A stretch of 64,000 nt of DNA from Sedimentisphaera salicampi (GTDB lineage: Bacteria > Planctomycetota > Phycisphaerae > Sedimentisphaerales > Sedimentisphaeraceae), in the NCBI RefSeq assembly GCF_002117005.1, contig NZ_CP021023.1:1550001-1614000 (forward strand), written 5' to 3'. Made by a program: the position numbers and the translations under genes. The notes under the pieces were generated by a model that was given only the letters and a program-made list of their open reading frames with translations, was not told where the DNA came from and did no database searches. Below are positions 42,535-51,417 of this stretch, piece after piece. Position 1 is the stretch's first letter; the number at the start of each line of letters is the position of its first letter.

Positions 42535-43590
42535 TTAATCAAGCATCGTCTTGAGCCTTCCGCATACATCCATAACGCTTTCTTCGCTGAATTCCGCAAA
42601 GCTTTTTTCCGGCTGAACCGTTATCTCGGCCCGCCCTCCCAGCGGCGAGAATCTGTTCGGCTCTGTTTTGCCGAACACAGCGAGCACCGGCAGACCCATA
42701 AGCCCTGCCAGATGAGTTACTCCCGAATCATTCCCGAGAAAAATGTCTGTATGAGTAAGCAGGCTTACTACCTGATCTATATCAAGACCAGAAAGCACAG
42801 CACCTGCATGTTCAAGGCGGTTTATATCGGAGCTGGAAAGCCGCTCCTGCTCAACATATCCGAGAAGGAAAATTGGTTTGAGCCCCTCTGCGGCAAGCAT
42901 TTTCGCAGCCTGAATAAAGTTTTCAATATGCCAGCATTTAAACTCCCCGCCGCTGCCCGGACAAATCACGGCAAGCCTTTCCGAGCCTTTCAGCTCAACT
43001 CTGCTGGCATGGAGTATCTCACGGCCGGCATGCACGTCGTTCAGGTTTGGCGATATAAGCGATTCGTGCTGCTGATGGAGGTATTTATGCGGATTATCAA
43101 TCCCGAAAGCCTCTAAAGACACCAGCTTGCGGTTGAAGAAACTTTCCAGATAAAAATGGCTTATATGCCCTTCATAATCGCCCGGTGCGGCGGCAGGAAT
43201 AATCGATATCTCAGGCGTGCAGCTTAGGCAGGCAGTTACCGCAAGATTTGCCTCGAAATCGCTCCCTTCCTCGCCCATAAAACTGATTATCCAGTCGTAG
43301 AAGCTGAATTTCTCTGCAAGACTGCTTTCGACTGAGGGGTCGAAGTCTTTGCTTGGGAGAAAAAGCCTCGATATGTTCGCTGAGGCGATATCGCTTATCC
43401 TGTCTATGCTTGTTCTGCCCGGAAAGAAAGAGATGTTCTGCATCTGCCCGCAGAAGTGTATGCTGGAGAGGCCAAGCTGAGATTTTAGAAAATCAGCAAG
43501 CTTGAGGGTTAATATACAGTCGCCCAAGGCTCCCGGATGGAGTATCAGCCCCCTGCCCTGAGGGATTATGTCGTCGTAATAGTAAAACAT
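42535..43590 (-). CDS. Glycosyltransferase family 9 (heptosyltransferase-like)
   Basis: GT-B fold enzyme of the family that adds heptose or related sugars to lipopolysaccharide core. The 351 residues show ILHPGALGDCILTLKLADFL at the N-terminus, VICPGSGGEFKCWHIENFIQ in the middle and the nucleotide-sugar binding FLGNDSGVTHLAGLMGLPVL toward the end. A second enzyme or LPS cluster is not adjacent, so donor and acceptor stay open. Confidence 0.88.
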   Translation of the reverse strand: MFYYYDDIIPQGRGLILHPGALGDCILTLKLADFLKSQLGLSSIHFCGQMQNISFFPGRTSIDRISDIASANISRLFLPSKDFDPSVESSLAEKFSFYDWIISFMGEEGSDFEANLAVTACLSCTPEISIIPAAAPGDYEGHISHFYLESFFNRKLVSLEAFGIDNPHKYLHQQHESLISPNLNDVHAGREILHASRVELKGSERLAVICPGSGGEFKCWHIENFIQAAKMLAAEGLKPIFLLGYVEQERLSSSDINRLEHAGAVLSGLDIDQVVSLLTHTDIFLGNDSGVTHLAGLMGLPVLAVFGKTEPNRFSPLGGRAEITVQPEKSFAEFSEESVMDVCGRLKTMLD

Positions 43591-44050
43591 TTCCTGCCTG
43601 AAGTAAACTTGAGAAATCAGCTCAGCGAGTATTACTCCCGTATTTCAAATAATAATCATAAAAACTTCAAAAACAATACGTCATTAAGAAACTTGCATAA
43701 AAAACCGCTTATGCGTTTAATAGCTAAAGCCTTCGTCTCGTGCTCTTTTTTATTTATTTGCAGGCTCAAATCTGTGCGAACGCAATGTTTCGCCCCCACT
43801 TCCCACACAGAGCCTCAGCTTAAACCAACGAATCTCAAACAAATTTTCGTGAGCTGTTAAGATGTAATCGCAAAAACAAGGATTAAATCCGTACAATTTA
43901 GATAATACGCAGATTTTACAGGGACGTACTCAAAAAATGCCGCAATTGGGCAGAAATGAGTTGTTGAGCTCGAAACAGGAAATATAATTGGCTTTTTAAT
44001 GAACCAGACAGCCAAAAAGGCGTAGCTTTTTTATATGTTATCGTAACAAA
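43591..44050. other. Intergenic, no gene seen
   Basis: Separates the divergent GT9 and dockerin-like genes. It is AT-rich with a short GCGAA...TTCGC pair near 43775-43795. A small plus-strand frame (43537-43860) overlaps the GT9 start and has no coding character. Promoters must lie here but none is clear. Confidence 0.45.
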
Positions 44051-45523
44051 TTGTGTTATTATTTAATAAATAAATTGAATTTTTCCGAGAAAAATACAAC
44101 AAATAAATTGGTCTTTTCCCTTTTTGTTTTGTGCAGCCTCTGTTTATACGGTGCGGAACTTCTAAACGGCAGTTTTGAGACTTTTGATGAAAACGACCCA
44201 AACGTGTTCGAGCAAACATGGGAAACCACCAATTCAGTGCGCTGCGTTTCTTCATTCGGGACTGAGAACGTAACTTTCGAGCACAGTCAGAACTCGCAGG
44301 TGGAGTGGCCTTTAAACCCTGCATATGCTGTGCATGGCGATTACTTTGCGGTTCTTTCAACCGGAGACACCGGCTCAAGCGACAACGATTCAATTATGGC
44401 AGAGATACGCCAGAAAATTAAATTTGAGCCCGGAGAGGTGTTCGGAGGGGCATATTTTTTTGCGACAGGCGATTATCTCGGCTGGAACGACTATGCAAAA
44501 ATAACACTCAACCCTGCAAGCAGGGAGAGGGAAACTGAGCTTTCACCCATCCAAATTGAATTCCATAACGGAAAGACTGAGATAGATGTGCAAACTGTGG
44601 GTGATTTTCGGTCTATGGAAAACTGGAACACCTTCGAATATGAATTCACCGAAGATACTGCCGGGGAATACTACCTCACCTGCGGGGTTTACGACCGAAA
44701 CGACCGTATTTACAAGAGTTATTTTATGCTCGATAACTTTTATGCAGGCCTGCCGCAGAGACTGAGAATAAAAAACAATTTAAGCCTTTCAGACTCTCAG
44801 ATAATTTCCAGAGAGATGGATATAAGCAGGAAAGACGACAGATACCCAAACGCCAAAGACGGATACGACCTCTCAGACAAGTGTTTATGCGATACAACTG
44901 AGGAGGCAGTTATTTACTCGGATGTTACTCATTACAACGACCCCAACGAGCCCAACAGCTTATCGCTTGACGTGCGTTCAGAAGGCAGCACAGCCCCATA
45001 CTACCTCAAACTCAGCAGCGAGGGAAATTTTGCAGAGCAAACTTCCAATAATCTGAAATTCACATTCCATGGAGAGGCCCCTGCATTCGGCGGCAGTTCA
45101 ATTTTATTCCAGCAGACAAGATGCCGAGGCACATCAGAAGACCCGAACGGATTGAATGAATTCTATCCAGTTTATGATGTTCGGGCTGCAATCGAGAAAA
45201 ATGAGGGGGTTATACCGCTTAAGAGTCTGCCTCCCGGGCAGTACATTCATTCAGAGCCATACGGGAGCGGAGTATTGTATATCGGCAACCGCATCCTCGC
45301 AGACTTCAATCAAAACAACAAAGCAGATATGGAGGATTTTTCCATACTTGCCCGCAACTGGATGAATCATCAGAGCCCCACCGGCTCTCGGCACTCAACA
45401 GCAAACATTTCGGGGGATAACGGGATTCCAGACTTTGTGGAAGAAAAGGCTAAGATAGACTTTTGCGACCTGAATGCTTTCGCCGAAGACTGGACAAAAC
45501 AGTGCAGGCAAATCGAAAAATAG
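44051..45523 (+). CDS. Secreted protein with C-terminal dockerin-like segment
   Basis: Family not recognised beyond its parts. The frame has no ATG near its beginning; TTG codons at 44051, 44075 and 44108 are possible, so the start is uncertain. The last would give LVFSLFVLCSLCLYG as a signal peptide. Residues about 35-235 (LLNGSFETFD, AYAVHGDYFAVLST, FMLDNFYAGL) look like a carbohydrate-binding jelly roll. The C-terminus repeats a dockerin-like calcium motif: DFNQNNKADMEDFSILARNW and IDFCDLNAFAEDW. Planctomycetes carry many such proteins without cohesins, and the segment may anchor them at the surface. Confidence 0.65.
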   Translation: MCYYLINKLNFSEKNTTNKLVFSLFVLCSLCLYGAELLNGSFETFDENDPNVFEQTWETTNSVRCVSSFGTENVTFEHSQNSQVEWPLNPAYAVHGDYFAVLSTGDTGSSDNDSIMAEIRQKIKFEPGEVFGGAYFFATGDYLGWNDYAKITLNPASRERETELSPIQIEFHNGKTEIDVQTVGDFRSMENWNTFEYEFTEDTAGEYYLTCGVYDRNDRIYKSYFMLDNFYAGLPQRLRIKNNLSLSDSQIISREMDISRKDDRYPNAKDGYDLSDKCLCDTTEEAVIYSDVTHYNDPNEPNSLSLDVRSEGSTAPYYLKLSSEGNFAEQTSNNLKFTFHGEAPAFGGSSILFQQTRCRGTSEDPNGLNEFYPVYDVRAAIEKNEGVIPLKSLPPGQYIHSEPYGSGVLYIGNRILADFNQNNKADMEDFSILARNWMNHQSPTGSRHSTANISGDNGIPDFVEEKAKIDFCDLNAFAEDWTKQCRQIEK

Positions 45524-45600
45524 GTTGTATCTTTCTTTGATTTCAGTCATTTTTGTTTCTTGTCAATTTAATCTTGGCAGTTTTTCTTTGCCGGCATATC

Positions 45601-45628
45601 TTGAAAAGAACTGAGGAAAATTTATAAT
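45601..45628 (+). promoter_or_regulatory. Promoter for korDABC
   Basis: TTGAAA (45601-45606), 16 bp, TATAAT (45623-45628). Transcription from about 45635 would pass through two hairpins before korD. Confidence 0.55.
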
Positions 45629-45637
45629 TACGGAAAT

Positions 45638-45698
45638 ATGCATTCGGAGGAGAGGGTGCATCTGAAATCAGGCGGAAAATGCCTGATTATTGTTTTTT
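45638..45698 (+). promoter_or_regulatory. Leader with hairpin and terminator before korD (possible attenuator)
   Basis: ATGCA (45638-45642) pairs with TGCAT (45657-45661) around a purine-rich loop (GGAGGAGAGGG). Then AATCAGGC (45666-45673) pairs with GCCTGATT (45681-45688), followed by ATTGTTTTTT. The terminator lies between the promoter and the first gene. It matches no riboswitch class I can name. It could also simply end the upstream gene. Confidence 0.5.
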
Positions 45699-45716
45699 AA
45701 CACTAAGGGAATCTAA

Positions 45717-45983
45717 ATGCAAAAAGATAAAGGCAAGAAGCCCTACCCCGTAATTCGGGCAATTGAATGCAAGGCCTGCGGGAGATGCATACTCGACTGT
45801 CCGGTAAACGTGCTTGAAATGGGCAAAGAGCTCAATGACAGAGGCTACCACTTCGTAAAATACAAAGGCGACGGATGCATCGGCTGCTGTAACTGTTTTT
45901 ATACCTGCCCTGAACCGAGTGCTATCGAAGTTCATTTGCCGGATAAAAATGATAACAATAAAGGCTCCGGCGAGGAGTCATAA
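45717..45983 (+). CDS. korD: 2-oxoacid:ferredoxin oxidoreductase, ferredoxin (delta) subunit
   Basis: An 88-residue protein with two 4Fe-4S motifs ([20 protein letters not shown] and [20 protein letters not shown]) that carries electrons from the oxidoreductase to ferredoxin. It is the first gene of korD-korA-korBC, with an 18-bp gap to korA. The arrangement fits branched-chain (Vor) or 2-oxoglutarate (Kor) oxidoreductases, which cannot be told apart from sequence alone. Confidence 0.85.
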   Translation: MQKDKGKKPYPVIRAIECKACGRCILDCPVNVLEMGKELNDRGYHFVKYKGDGCIGCCNCFYTCPEPSAIEVHLPDKNDNNKGSGEES

Positions 45984-46001
45984 GTTAGGGAGATATAAAG
46001 A

Positions 46002-47051
46002 ATGGCTACACAACTTGCAAAGGGCAACACCGCAGTAATCATAGGGGCGCTTTATGCCGGCTGCGACTGCTACTTCGGCTACCCTATAACACCAGCAAGC
46101 GAAATCCTCCACGAGGCCTCACATTATTTCCCCAAGCTCGGGCGAAATTTTGTACAGGCCGAGAGCGAAGAGGCTGCAATAAATATGGTTTTCGGAGCCG
46201 CTTCAACAGGCAGGAGAGTGATGACAGCCTCCTCCGGCCCGGGCATAAGCCTCAAGCAGGAAGGCATATCATACATAGCTGGGGCAGAGCTGCCTGCTGT
46301 GATAGTGGATATTATGCGTGCTGGGCCTGGACTCGGAAATATAGGTCCGGAGCAGGGAGACTATAATCAGGTGGTCAAAGGAGGAGGCCACGGGAACTAC
46401 CGAACGATCGTACTCGCTCCAAACAGCGTACAGGAGATGTGCGATTTTACAATGAAGGCATTCGAGCTTTCCTTTAAGTACAGAAATCCAGCTTACGTGC
46501 TCGCAGACGGTGTTCTGGGGCAGATGATAGAGCCAGTGAGATTCCCTGAGAAGGCAGCGGAGCCGAAGATAGACAATTCGTGGGCGGTTTCCGGCAATAA
46601 GGAAACTATGAAAAACCTTATAACCTCCATCTTCCTCGATTTCAGCGAGCTTGAAGAATTCAACTACAGGCTTCAGGAAAAATACAAAAAAATCGAGCAG
46701 AACGAACAGAGCTGCGAACTTATCGATACTCAAGACGCAGATGTTGTGCTTGTTTCATACGGAATCAGCAGCCGGATAGCAAAAGGCGCAGTTGAGCAGG
46801 CAAGAAAGCAAGGCATCAAAGCGGGGCTTTTAAGGCCTCTAAGCCTTTACCCATTCCCAAAGGATGAGCTGAAGCGAATCGCTGAGCGAGACGTTAAATT
46901 TATCTCAGTGGAAATGAGCAACGGCCAGATGACCGAGGACATAAAGTCCTCAGTTGAATTCCGTCGCCCTGTTCATCTTGTAAACCGGCTCGGCGGTAAT
47001 CTGATAACTATGGAAAAGGTAATGGATAAAATTGCGGAGCTTTCCGCTTGA
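46002..47051 (+). CDS. korA: 2-oxoacid:ferredoxin oxidoreductase alpha subunit (VorB/KorA)
   Basis: Alpha subunit, 349 residues, of a CoA-dependent oxidative decarboxylase of 2-oxoacids. [19 protein letters not shown] is the pyrimidine-binding start of the family; [20 protein letters not shown] supplies the ThDP-contacting Glu, followed by [15 protein letters not shown]. The C-terminal domain has [20 protein letters not shown] and [11 protein letters not shown]. Closest in feel to VorB-type subunits. It is followed 10 bp later by the fused beta-gamma gene, making a complete enzyme in three genes. Confidence 0.88.
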   Translation: MATQLAKGNTAVIIGALYAGCDCYFGYPITPASEILHEASHYFPKLGRNFVQAESEEAAINMVFGAASTGRRVMTASSGPGISLKQEGISYIAGAELPAVIVDIMRAGPGLGNIGPEQGDYNQVVKGGGHGNYRTIVLAPNSVQEMCDFTMKAFELSFKYRNPAYVLADGVLGQMIEPVRFPEKAAEPKIDNSWAVSGNKETMKNLITSIFLDFSELEEFNYRLQEKYKKIEQNEQSCELIDTQDADVVLVSYGISSRIAKGAVEQARKQGIKAGLLRPLSLYPFPKDELKRIAERDVKFISVEMSNGQMTEDIKSSVEFRRPVHLVNRLGGNLITMEKVMDKIAELSA

Positions 47052-47061
47052 AGGTATAAAA

Positions 47062-48489
47062 ATGGCAGAAAAAGTAATAAAAAAACCGTCCTCAATGTAC
47101 GACGTTTTTGATCGCAAAGGCGGAGCAGCTCCCACAGCAACTCACTACTGCCCCGGCTGCGGACACGGAATCATACACAAACTTATCGCAGAGGCGATTT
47201 CCGATTTCGGCGTGCAGGAGCGAACCGTAATGATCAGCCCTGTAGGCTGTTCAGTTTTCGCATACTACTACTTCGATACGGGCAATCTGCAAGTTGCTCA
47301 CGGGCGAGCACCGGCAGTCGGCACGGGCGTATCCCGCGCTGAGGATAATTCGGTTGTGATCTCATATCAGGGCGACGGGGATCTTGCCTCGATCGGGCTG
47401 AACGAAACTATGCAGGCAGCTAATCGCGGGGAAAAGCTTGCGGTGTTTTTTGTAAACAACACGGTTTACGGAATGACCGGCGGCCAAATGGCACCAACCA
47501 CCCTTGTAGGCGAGCAGACCGTAACCTGCCCTGAAGGAAGAGACCCCAGACAAGCGGGATATCCGCTGAAGATGTGCGAGATTCTCAGCAGTTTAAATGC
47601 ACCTGTACTCATTGAGAGGGTTTCTGTTTCGAATATCAAAAAGATCCGCAAGGCAAGGAAGGCGATCCGGAAAGCGATTGAAATCCAGCGGGACGGAAAG
47701 GGCTATGCCTTTGTTGAAATTCTCTCTAACTGCCCCACAAATCTCAGGCAGGATGCGCAGTCCAGCATGAAGTTTGTGGATGAGCAGATGGAGAAGGTGT
47801 TCCCGCTTGGCTGCTTTAGAGACAAAATCGAAGAGACACCGCCGCTTGGACGGATGGAAAGCTGTTTCGAAAAATCCAAAATAGACGCCCTTTTCAACCT
47901 CGAAACCGAAAACGCCCCCAACCCCGCAGACGACAGCAGCTTTGAAGGCTTTGGGCTGAAGATAGCAGGCTTCGGAGGGCAGGGCGTTTTGAGCATGGGA
48001 GTGATGGCGGCAAGGGCTGCCTGCGCAGACGGAAGGCACGTATCGTGGTTCCCCTCTTACGGTCCTGAACAGCGCGGCGGAACGGCCAACTGCTCAGTAG
48101 TGGCAGCAGGAAAGGCTGTAGCCTCGCCTGTGGTCTATCATCCCGATATACTCATAGCGATGAACAAGCCCTCGCTTGAGAGATTCGCATCAGACGTGCA
48201 TAACGGCGCCTACATCCTGTACGACTCCACAGCAGAAGGACCGAAGCTGCCTGAAAATGCAAGGGGCATAGCTGTTCCAGCGATTAAAACAGCAGAAGAA
48301 TTGGGAAGCGCAAAAGCAGCAAATACCTTTATGCTGGGCGTTATGATAGAGGTATGCGATACGGGAATCTCGCCAGAGAAATACGAGCAGGCAATAAAGG
48401 ACAGCTTTGCAGAAAAAGAGAAACTGATTGATTTGAACCTGAAGATCTTTAATCGGGCAAGAGAATGGGCGAAAGAGAATTCGCTCTAA
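47062..48489 (+). CDS. 2-oxoacid:ferredoxin oxidoreductase, fused beta and gamma subunits
   Basis: Residues about 1-270 are the ThDP-binding beta subunit: [37 protein letters not shown], and [20 protein letters not shown] with the GDGD metal motif. Residues about 300-475 are the gamma subunit: [35 protein letters not shown]. They are separate genes in many organisms, so the fusion is worth noting. ATG 47062 follows AAGGT; an upstream codon at 47032 overlaps korA. Its stop directly abuts the stop of the convergent EamA gene. Confidence 0.9.
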   Translation: MAEKVIKKPSSMYDVFDRKGGAAPTATHYCPGCGHGIIHKLIAEAISDFGVQERTVMISPVGCSVFAYYYFDTGNLQVAHGRAPAVGTGVSRAEDNSVVISYQGDGDLASIGLNETMQAANRGEKLAVFFVNNTVYGMTGGQMAPTTLVGEQTVTCPEGRDPRQAGYPLKMCEILSSLNAPVLIERVSVSNIKKIRKARKAIRKAIEIQRDGKGYAFVEILSNCPTNLRQDAQSSMKFVDEQMEKVFPLGCFRDKIEETPPLGRMESCFEKSKIDALFNLETENAPNPADDSSFEGFGLKIAGFGGQGVLSMGVMAARAACADGRHVSWFPSYGPEQRGGTANCSVVAAGKAVASPVVYHPDILIAMNKPSLERFASDVHNGAYILYDSTAEGPKLPENARGIAVPAIKTAEELGSAKAANTFMLGVMIEVCDTGISPEKYEQAIKDSFAEKEKLIDLNLKIFNRAREWAKENSL

Positions 48490-49356
48490 TCAGCCGGCAG
48501 GTTTCTGCCTTGAATTGAGGATAAGGCTCGCTGCGAGCAATACTATCCCGAGCCCGAGGCGAATCATCGTTTCAGGGCTCTGGGACTCATACTCCCCGAA
48601 TACAAACAAAGAAACCGCCACAGCCAGCGGCATCTTGAGGTTGTTTGAGATCGCAGCGTTTGTGATGTTTGCGATTCGAACGCCTTTATTCCAGAGAAAG
48701 AAACAGAGCCCCGAGGCGATTATCCCGAGATAAAGCAGCGCCGCCCACTGATTACCGCTTATCTGAGCTATCTGAGGCAGGCTTCCCCGAATAAGAACTG
48801 CTATGAATGTTATCGCTGCTGCCCCGCAATAAGCGGCAGCGAAAATCTCCCTGTCTTTCACGTTCGCAGGCTTGAGCAGTTTCCTGTAGAGCACCTGACC
48901 GCCTGCAAAGCAGAGGTTCGAGAGCTGAACGAGGAAAAAGCCCTTCTGAAACTCAAACACGTTCAGACTATCCCACGTTACAAGCGCAGAGGCGAACACA
49001 GCCATAAGCACAAACAGGTAAGGCCGCAGGACAAACCGGCGTTCTGCAAAATCGCTGATAATCTCTACATACAGCGGTGTAAAAATTGTCATAGCGGCAA
49101 TCTGATACGCCTTGAGGTACTGAAACGAATAAATGTATGCAATATACATAAGCCCAAACTGCAATGCCCCGATAAGAAAAACCTGCACACTCATCTTCGG
49201 CCTCATGCCCTTCACCCGCAAAAAAGGGAGAAAAACAGCAGCCGAGAGAAGAAGCCGCAAAAAGGCCACTAATGCAGGGTCGAGGCTGGACATATTTGTT
49301 TTGATAAGGCCGAATGAAAAAGACCAGATCAAAGATACTGCAATAAGATAAATCAT
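48490..49356 (-). CDS. EamA/DMT-family transporter
   Basis: Ten-helix membrane transporter made of two EamA repeats; substrates in the family are metabolites such as amino acids, and this one is unknown. The first helix begins IYLIAVSLIWSFSFGLIK and the second repeat around residue 140 (FFLVQLSNLCFAGGQVLYRK). ATG 49356 places the first helix at the N-terminus. ATG 49383 lies inside the galM terminator and is unlikely. 288 residues. Confidence 0.85.
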   Translation of the reverse strand: MIYLIAVSLIWSFSFGLIKTNMSSLDPALVAFLRLLLSAAVFLPFLRVKGMRPKMSVQVFLIGALQFGLMYIAYIYSFQYLKAYQIAAMTIFTPLYVEIISDFAERRFVLRPYLFVLMAVFASALVTWDSLNVFEFQKGFFLVQLSNLCFAGGQVLYRKLLKPANVKDREIFAAAYCGAAAITFIAVLIRGSLPQIAQISGNQWAALLYLGIIASGLCFFLWNKGVRIANITNAAISNNLKMPLAVAVSLFVFGEYESQSPETMIRLGLGIVLLAASLILNSRQKPAG

Positions 49357-49373
49357 AAATTCTGAGTTAAAAA

Positions 49374-49394
49374 AGGCCGGCATTGCCGGCCGTT
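49374..49394 (-). terminator. Intrinsic terminator after galM
   Basis: On the minus strand GGCCGGC and GCCGGCC form the stem around AAT, followed by TTTTTTAA. Confidence 0.85.
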
Positions 49395-49399
49395 AAAAG

Positions 49400-50449
49400 C
49401 TATTCAGTGCTGAAGGAATACGAAATGCTGTGTTTATAAACCTCTCCCGGCTTCAGTACCGGTGAAGCAAAGTTCGGAGTGTTTACCGCATTGGGAAATT
49501 TCTGCGGCTCAAGGCACAATCCGCAGTGCGGGTTGTAAAACGCTCCATCCTTGCCCTTGAGGTTTTCAACGAAATTAGCCGCATAAAACTGCAGGCCGGG
49601 CTGATTGGTATAAACATCCATTTTCCTGCCGGATTTCGGCTCATAAACGCTTGCAGCAAGGCCGTACTGATTTTCCGGATTGTTCAAAACGAAATTGTGG
49701 TCAAATCCGCTGGTATAGTCTTTAGCGGCCTTTTCTGCATCCTCGCCGATTCGCTTTGCTTTCCTGAAATCAAAAATAGTTCCTTCAACAGACTTCAGCT
49801 CGCCGATGGGGATAAGGTTCTCATCCACTGGCGTATATTGATCCGCTTCAATCTTAAGCGAATGGTCGTATATTTTCCCTGAATTATGCCCTGCAAGATT
49901 GAAGTAGCTGTGGTGAGTTAGGTTTACTATGGTTGTTTTATCACAGGAGGCCTTGAAGTCAATCTTAAGCTCGTTTGAGCCTGTGAGTGAGTAAACAGCT
50001 TCAACGTTCATCTCGCCCGGATAGTTTTCCTCGCCGTCTGGGCTGGTGTAAGTGAGTTTGAGGCAGGCAGAACCGCCGCTGGTAAAGCCTTCTGCATCCC
50101 AAATCTTCATATTGAAGCCCTCTTCGCCTCCGTGGAGGGCATTCGGGCCGTTGTTAACCGCAAGCTGATACTCCTTTCCTTCAAGTGTAAACCTGCCCCC
50201 GGCAATCCTGTTTGCTGCTCGGCCGATATTGGCCCCGAAATAAGGAGACTCCTTGAGATACTGCTCAAGATTATCGAAACCGAGAACAATATCATTGAAC
50301 TTACCGTTCTTATCGGGCATATAAAGCGAAACAAGCGTTCCGCCGAGAGTAATTATTTCAGCTTTAGCACCGCTGTCGTTAGCGAGCGTATAAAGCTCAA
50401 CCGTTTTTCCTTCAATTTTGCCGAATTCCTTACTGCTTACCTGCGGCAT
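49400..50449 (-). CDS. galM: Aldose 1-epimerase
   Basis: Interconverts alpha and beta anomers of galactose or glucose. The 349-residue beta-sandwich has ITLGGTLVSLYMPDKNGKFN, GRAANRIAGGRFTLEGKEY, the catalytic His in LTHHSYFNLAGHNSG, and GLCLEPQKFPNAVN with the catalytic Glu near the end. It has AGGAAAG before the ATG and follows the MBL gene by 14 bp, so the two are probably co-transcribed. Confidence 0.95.
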   Translation of the reverse strand: MPQVSSKEFGKIEGKTVELYTLANDSGAKAEIITLGGTLVSLYMPDKNGKFNDIVLGFDNLEQYLKESPYFGANIGRAANRIAGGRFTLEGKEYQLAVNNGPNALHGGEEGFNMKIWDAEGFTSGGSACLKLTYTSPDGEENYPGEMNVEAVYSLTGSNELKIDFKASCDKTTIVNLTHHSYFNLAGHNSGKIYDHSLKIEADQYTPVDENLIPIGELKSVEGTIFDFRKAKRIGEDAEKAAKDYTSGFDHNFVLNNPENQYGLAASVYEPKSGRKMDVYTNQPGLQFYAANFVENLKGKDGAFYNPHCGLCLEPQKFPNAVNTPNFASPVLKPGEVYKHSISYSFSTE

Positions 50450-50463
50450 TTTTCTTTCCTCTA

Positions 50464-51330
50464 TTAAACTTTCTGATAACCGTTATTCCTGTATCCGTCC
50501 ATAAGTATGATAATCTTCCGGTAAATCTCTTCCGGAAGCATCTTTCTGAGTATGCTCTTTGCCTCGCCGATGTTTGTTCTCTGTGAGAAGTGGGTAAGAA
50601 TGATTTTTTCGCTCTCCAGCGGGGCGAGCATCTCTTCAAGCTGGGAAATGTGCATATGCTTGCCTGCCTTTGCCCTGTCCAGATGGTCCTGCTCGAAGAA
50701 GGTGCATTCAGTTATGAAAACCTCGCTTCTCCTCACCAGTTCGTTTGAGGCGTAATCGGAGTATGCGGTATCGCCGGTGTAGCTGACAAGCGGTATTTCG
50801 AGCTGATATGTAATCTCTATGCCCTTTTTCTTGAGCTCCACAATCTCCGGAGAGCTGAGCCCCAGATATTTTTCTTTGAGCTTATGCCTCACCTCCACAA
50901 CGGTATATCCGTATGAATCTCGATTATGGCGAGTTTTGAACGGCACAACATAAAGCCTCGGCTTTAGCGGGTAGTATTCTCCCGCCTGAACCTTGATGTA
51001 ATTAGCCTCAATCCGGCTTCCGTCGAGCTCCGACCAAATCTCAGCTAGCTTTTTGAGCTTGTCTATCACAGAGCCCTCAGCGAAAACAGTGCCCGGAGTT
51101 TGGTCAGAAAACTGCCTGTGCGAGAGGTAGTAGGCAATCCCTGCTGAATGGTCTATATGACCGTGGGTTAGCAGGAGATTGTCTATAGGTATAATATGTT
51201 CGGGAGCTTTGCCCGCATCAAAGCAAACGCCCAGCTCAGGTACTGCAACAATAGACTCCTCACCAGCCACCGAATAGCCGAAAATATTGTATTTATCGGT
51301 CTTTACTGTGCTGAGCATATGGCTTGGCAT
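50464..51330 (-). CDS. Metallo-beta-lactamase fold hydrolase, RNase Z-like
   Basis: A 288-residue metallo-hydrolase. LLLTHGHIDHSAGIAYYL is the HxHxDH zinc motif near residue 55. VSYTGDTAYSDYASNELV and TECTFFEQDHLDRAKAGKHM supply the bridging Asp and the next His, and IILTHFSQRTN the last. The SYTGDT...HMHIS...THFSQR layout resembles tRNase Z, but the flexible arm is not evident, so its substrate remains open. Confidence 0.8.
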   Translation of the reverse strand: MPSHMLSTVKTDKYNIFGYSVAGEESIVAVPELGVCFDAGKAPEHIIPIDNLLLTHGHIDHSAGIAYYLSHRQFSDQTPGTVFAEGSVIDKLKKLAEIWSELDGSRIEANYIKVQAGEYYPLKPRLYVVPFKTRHNRDSYGYTVVEVRHKLKEKYLGLSSPEIVELKKKGIEITYQLEIPLVSYTGDTAYSDYASNELVRRSEVFITECTFFEQDHLDRAKAGKHMHISQLEEMLAPLESEKIILTHFSQRTNIGEAKSILRKMLPEEIYRKIIILMDGYRNNGYQKV

Positions 51331-51417
51331 AATGGTATCCGTAAATAATTTTTCAAAAAGAGCCCCTCTGCCCGAGTTTGAAACGGGATTGGAGAATTGA
51401 AGTTATCAGTTTTTAAC

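Noticed and set aside
49357-49383. ATG 49383 as start of the EamA transporter
   Set aside because: It lies inside the galM terminator; ATG 49356 starts the first helix directly.
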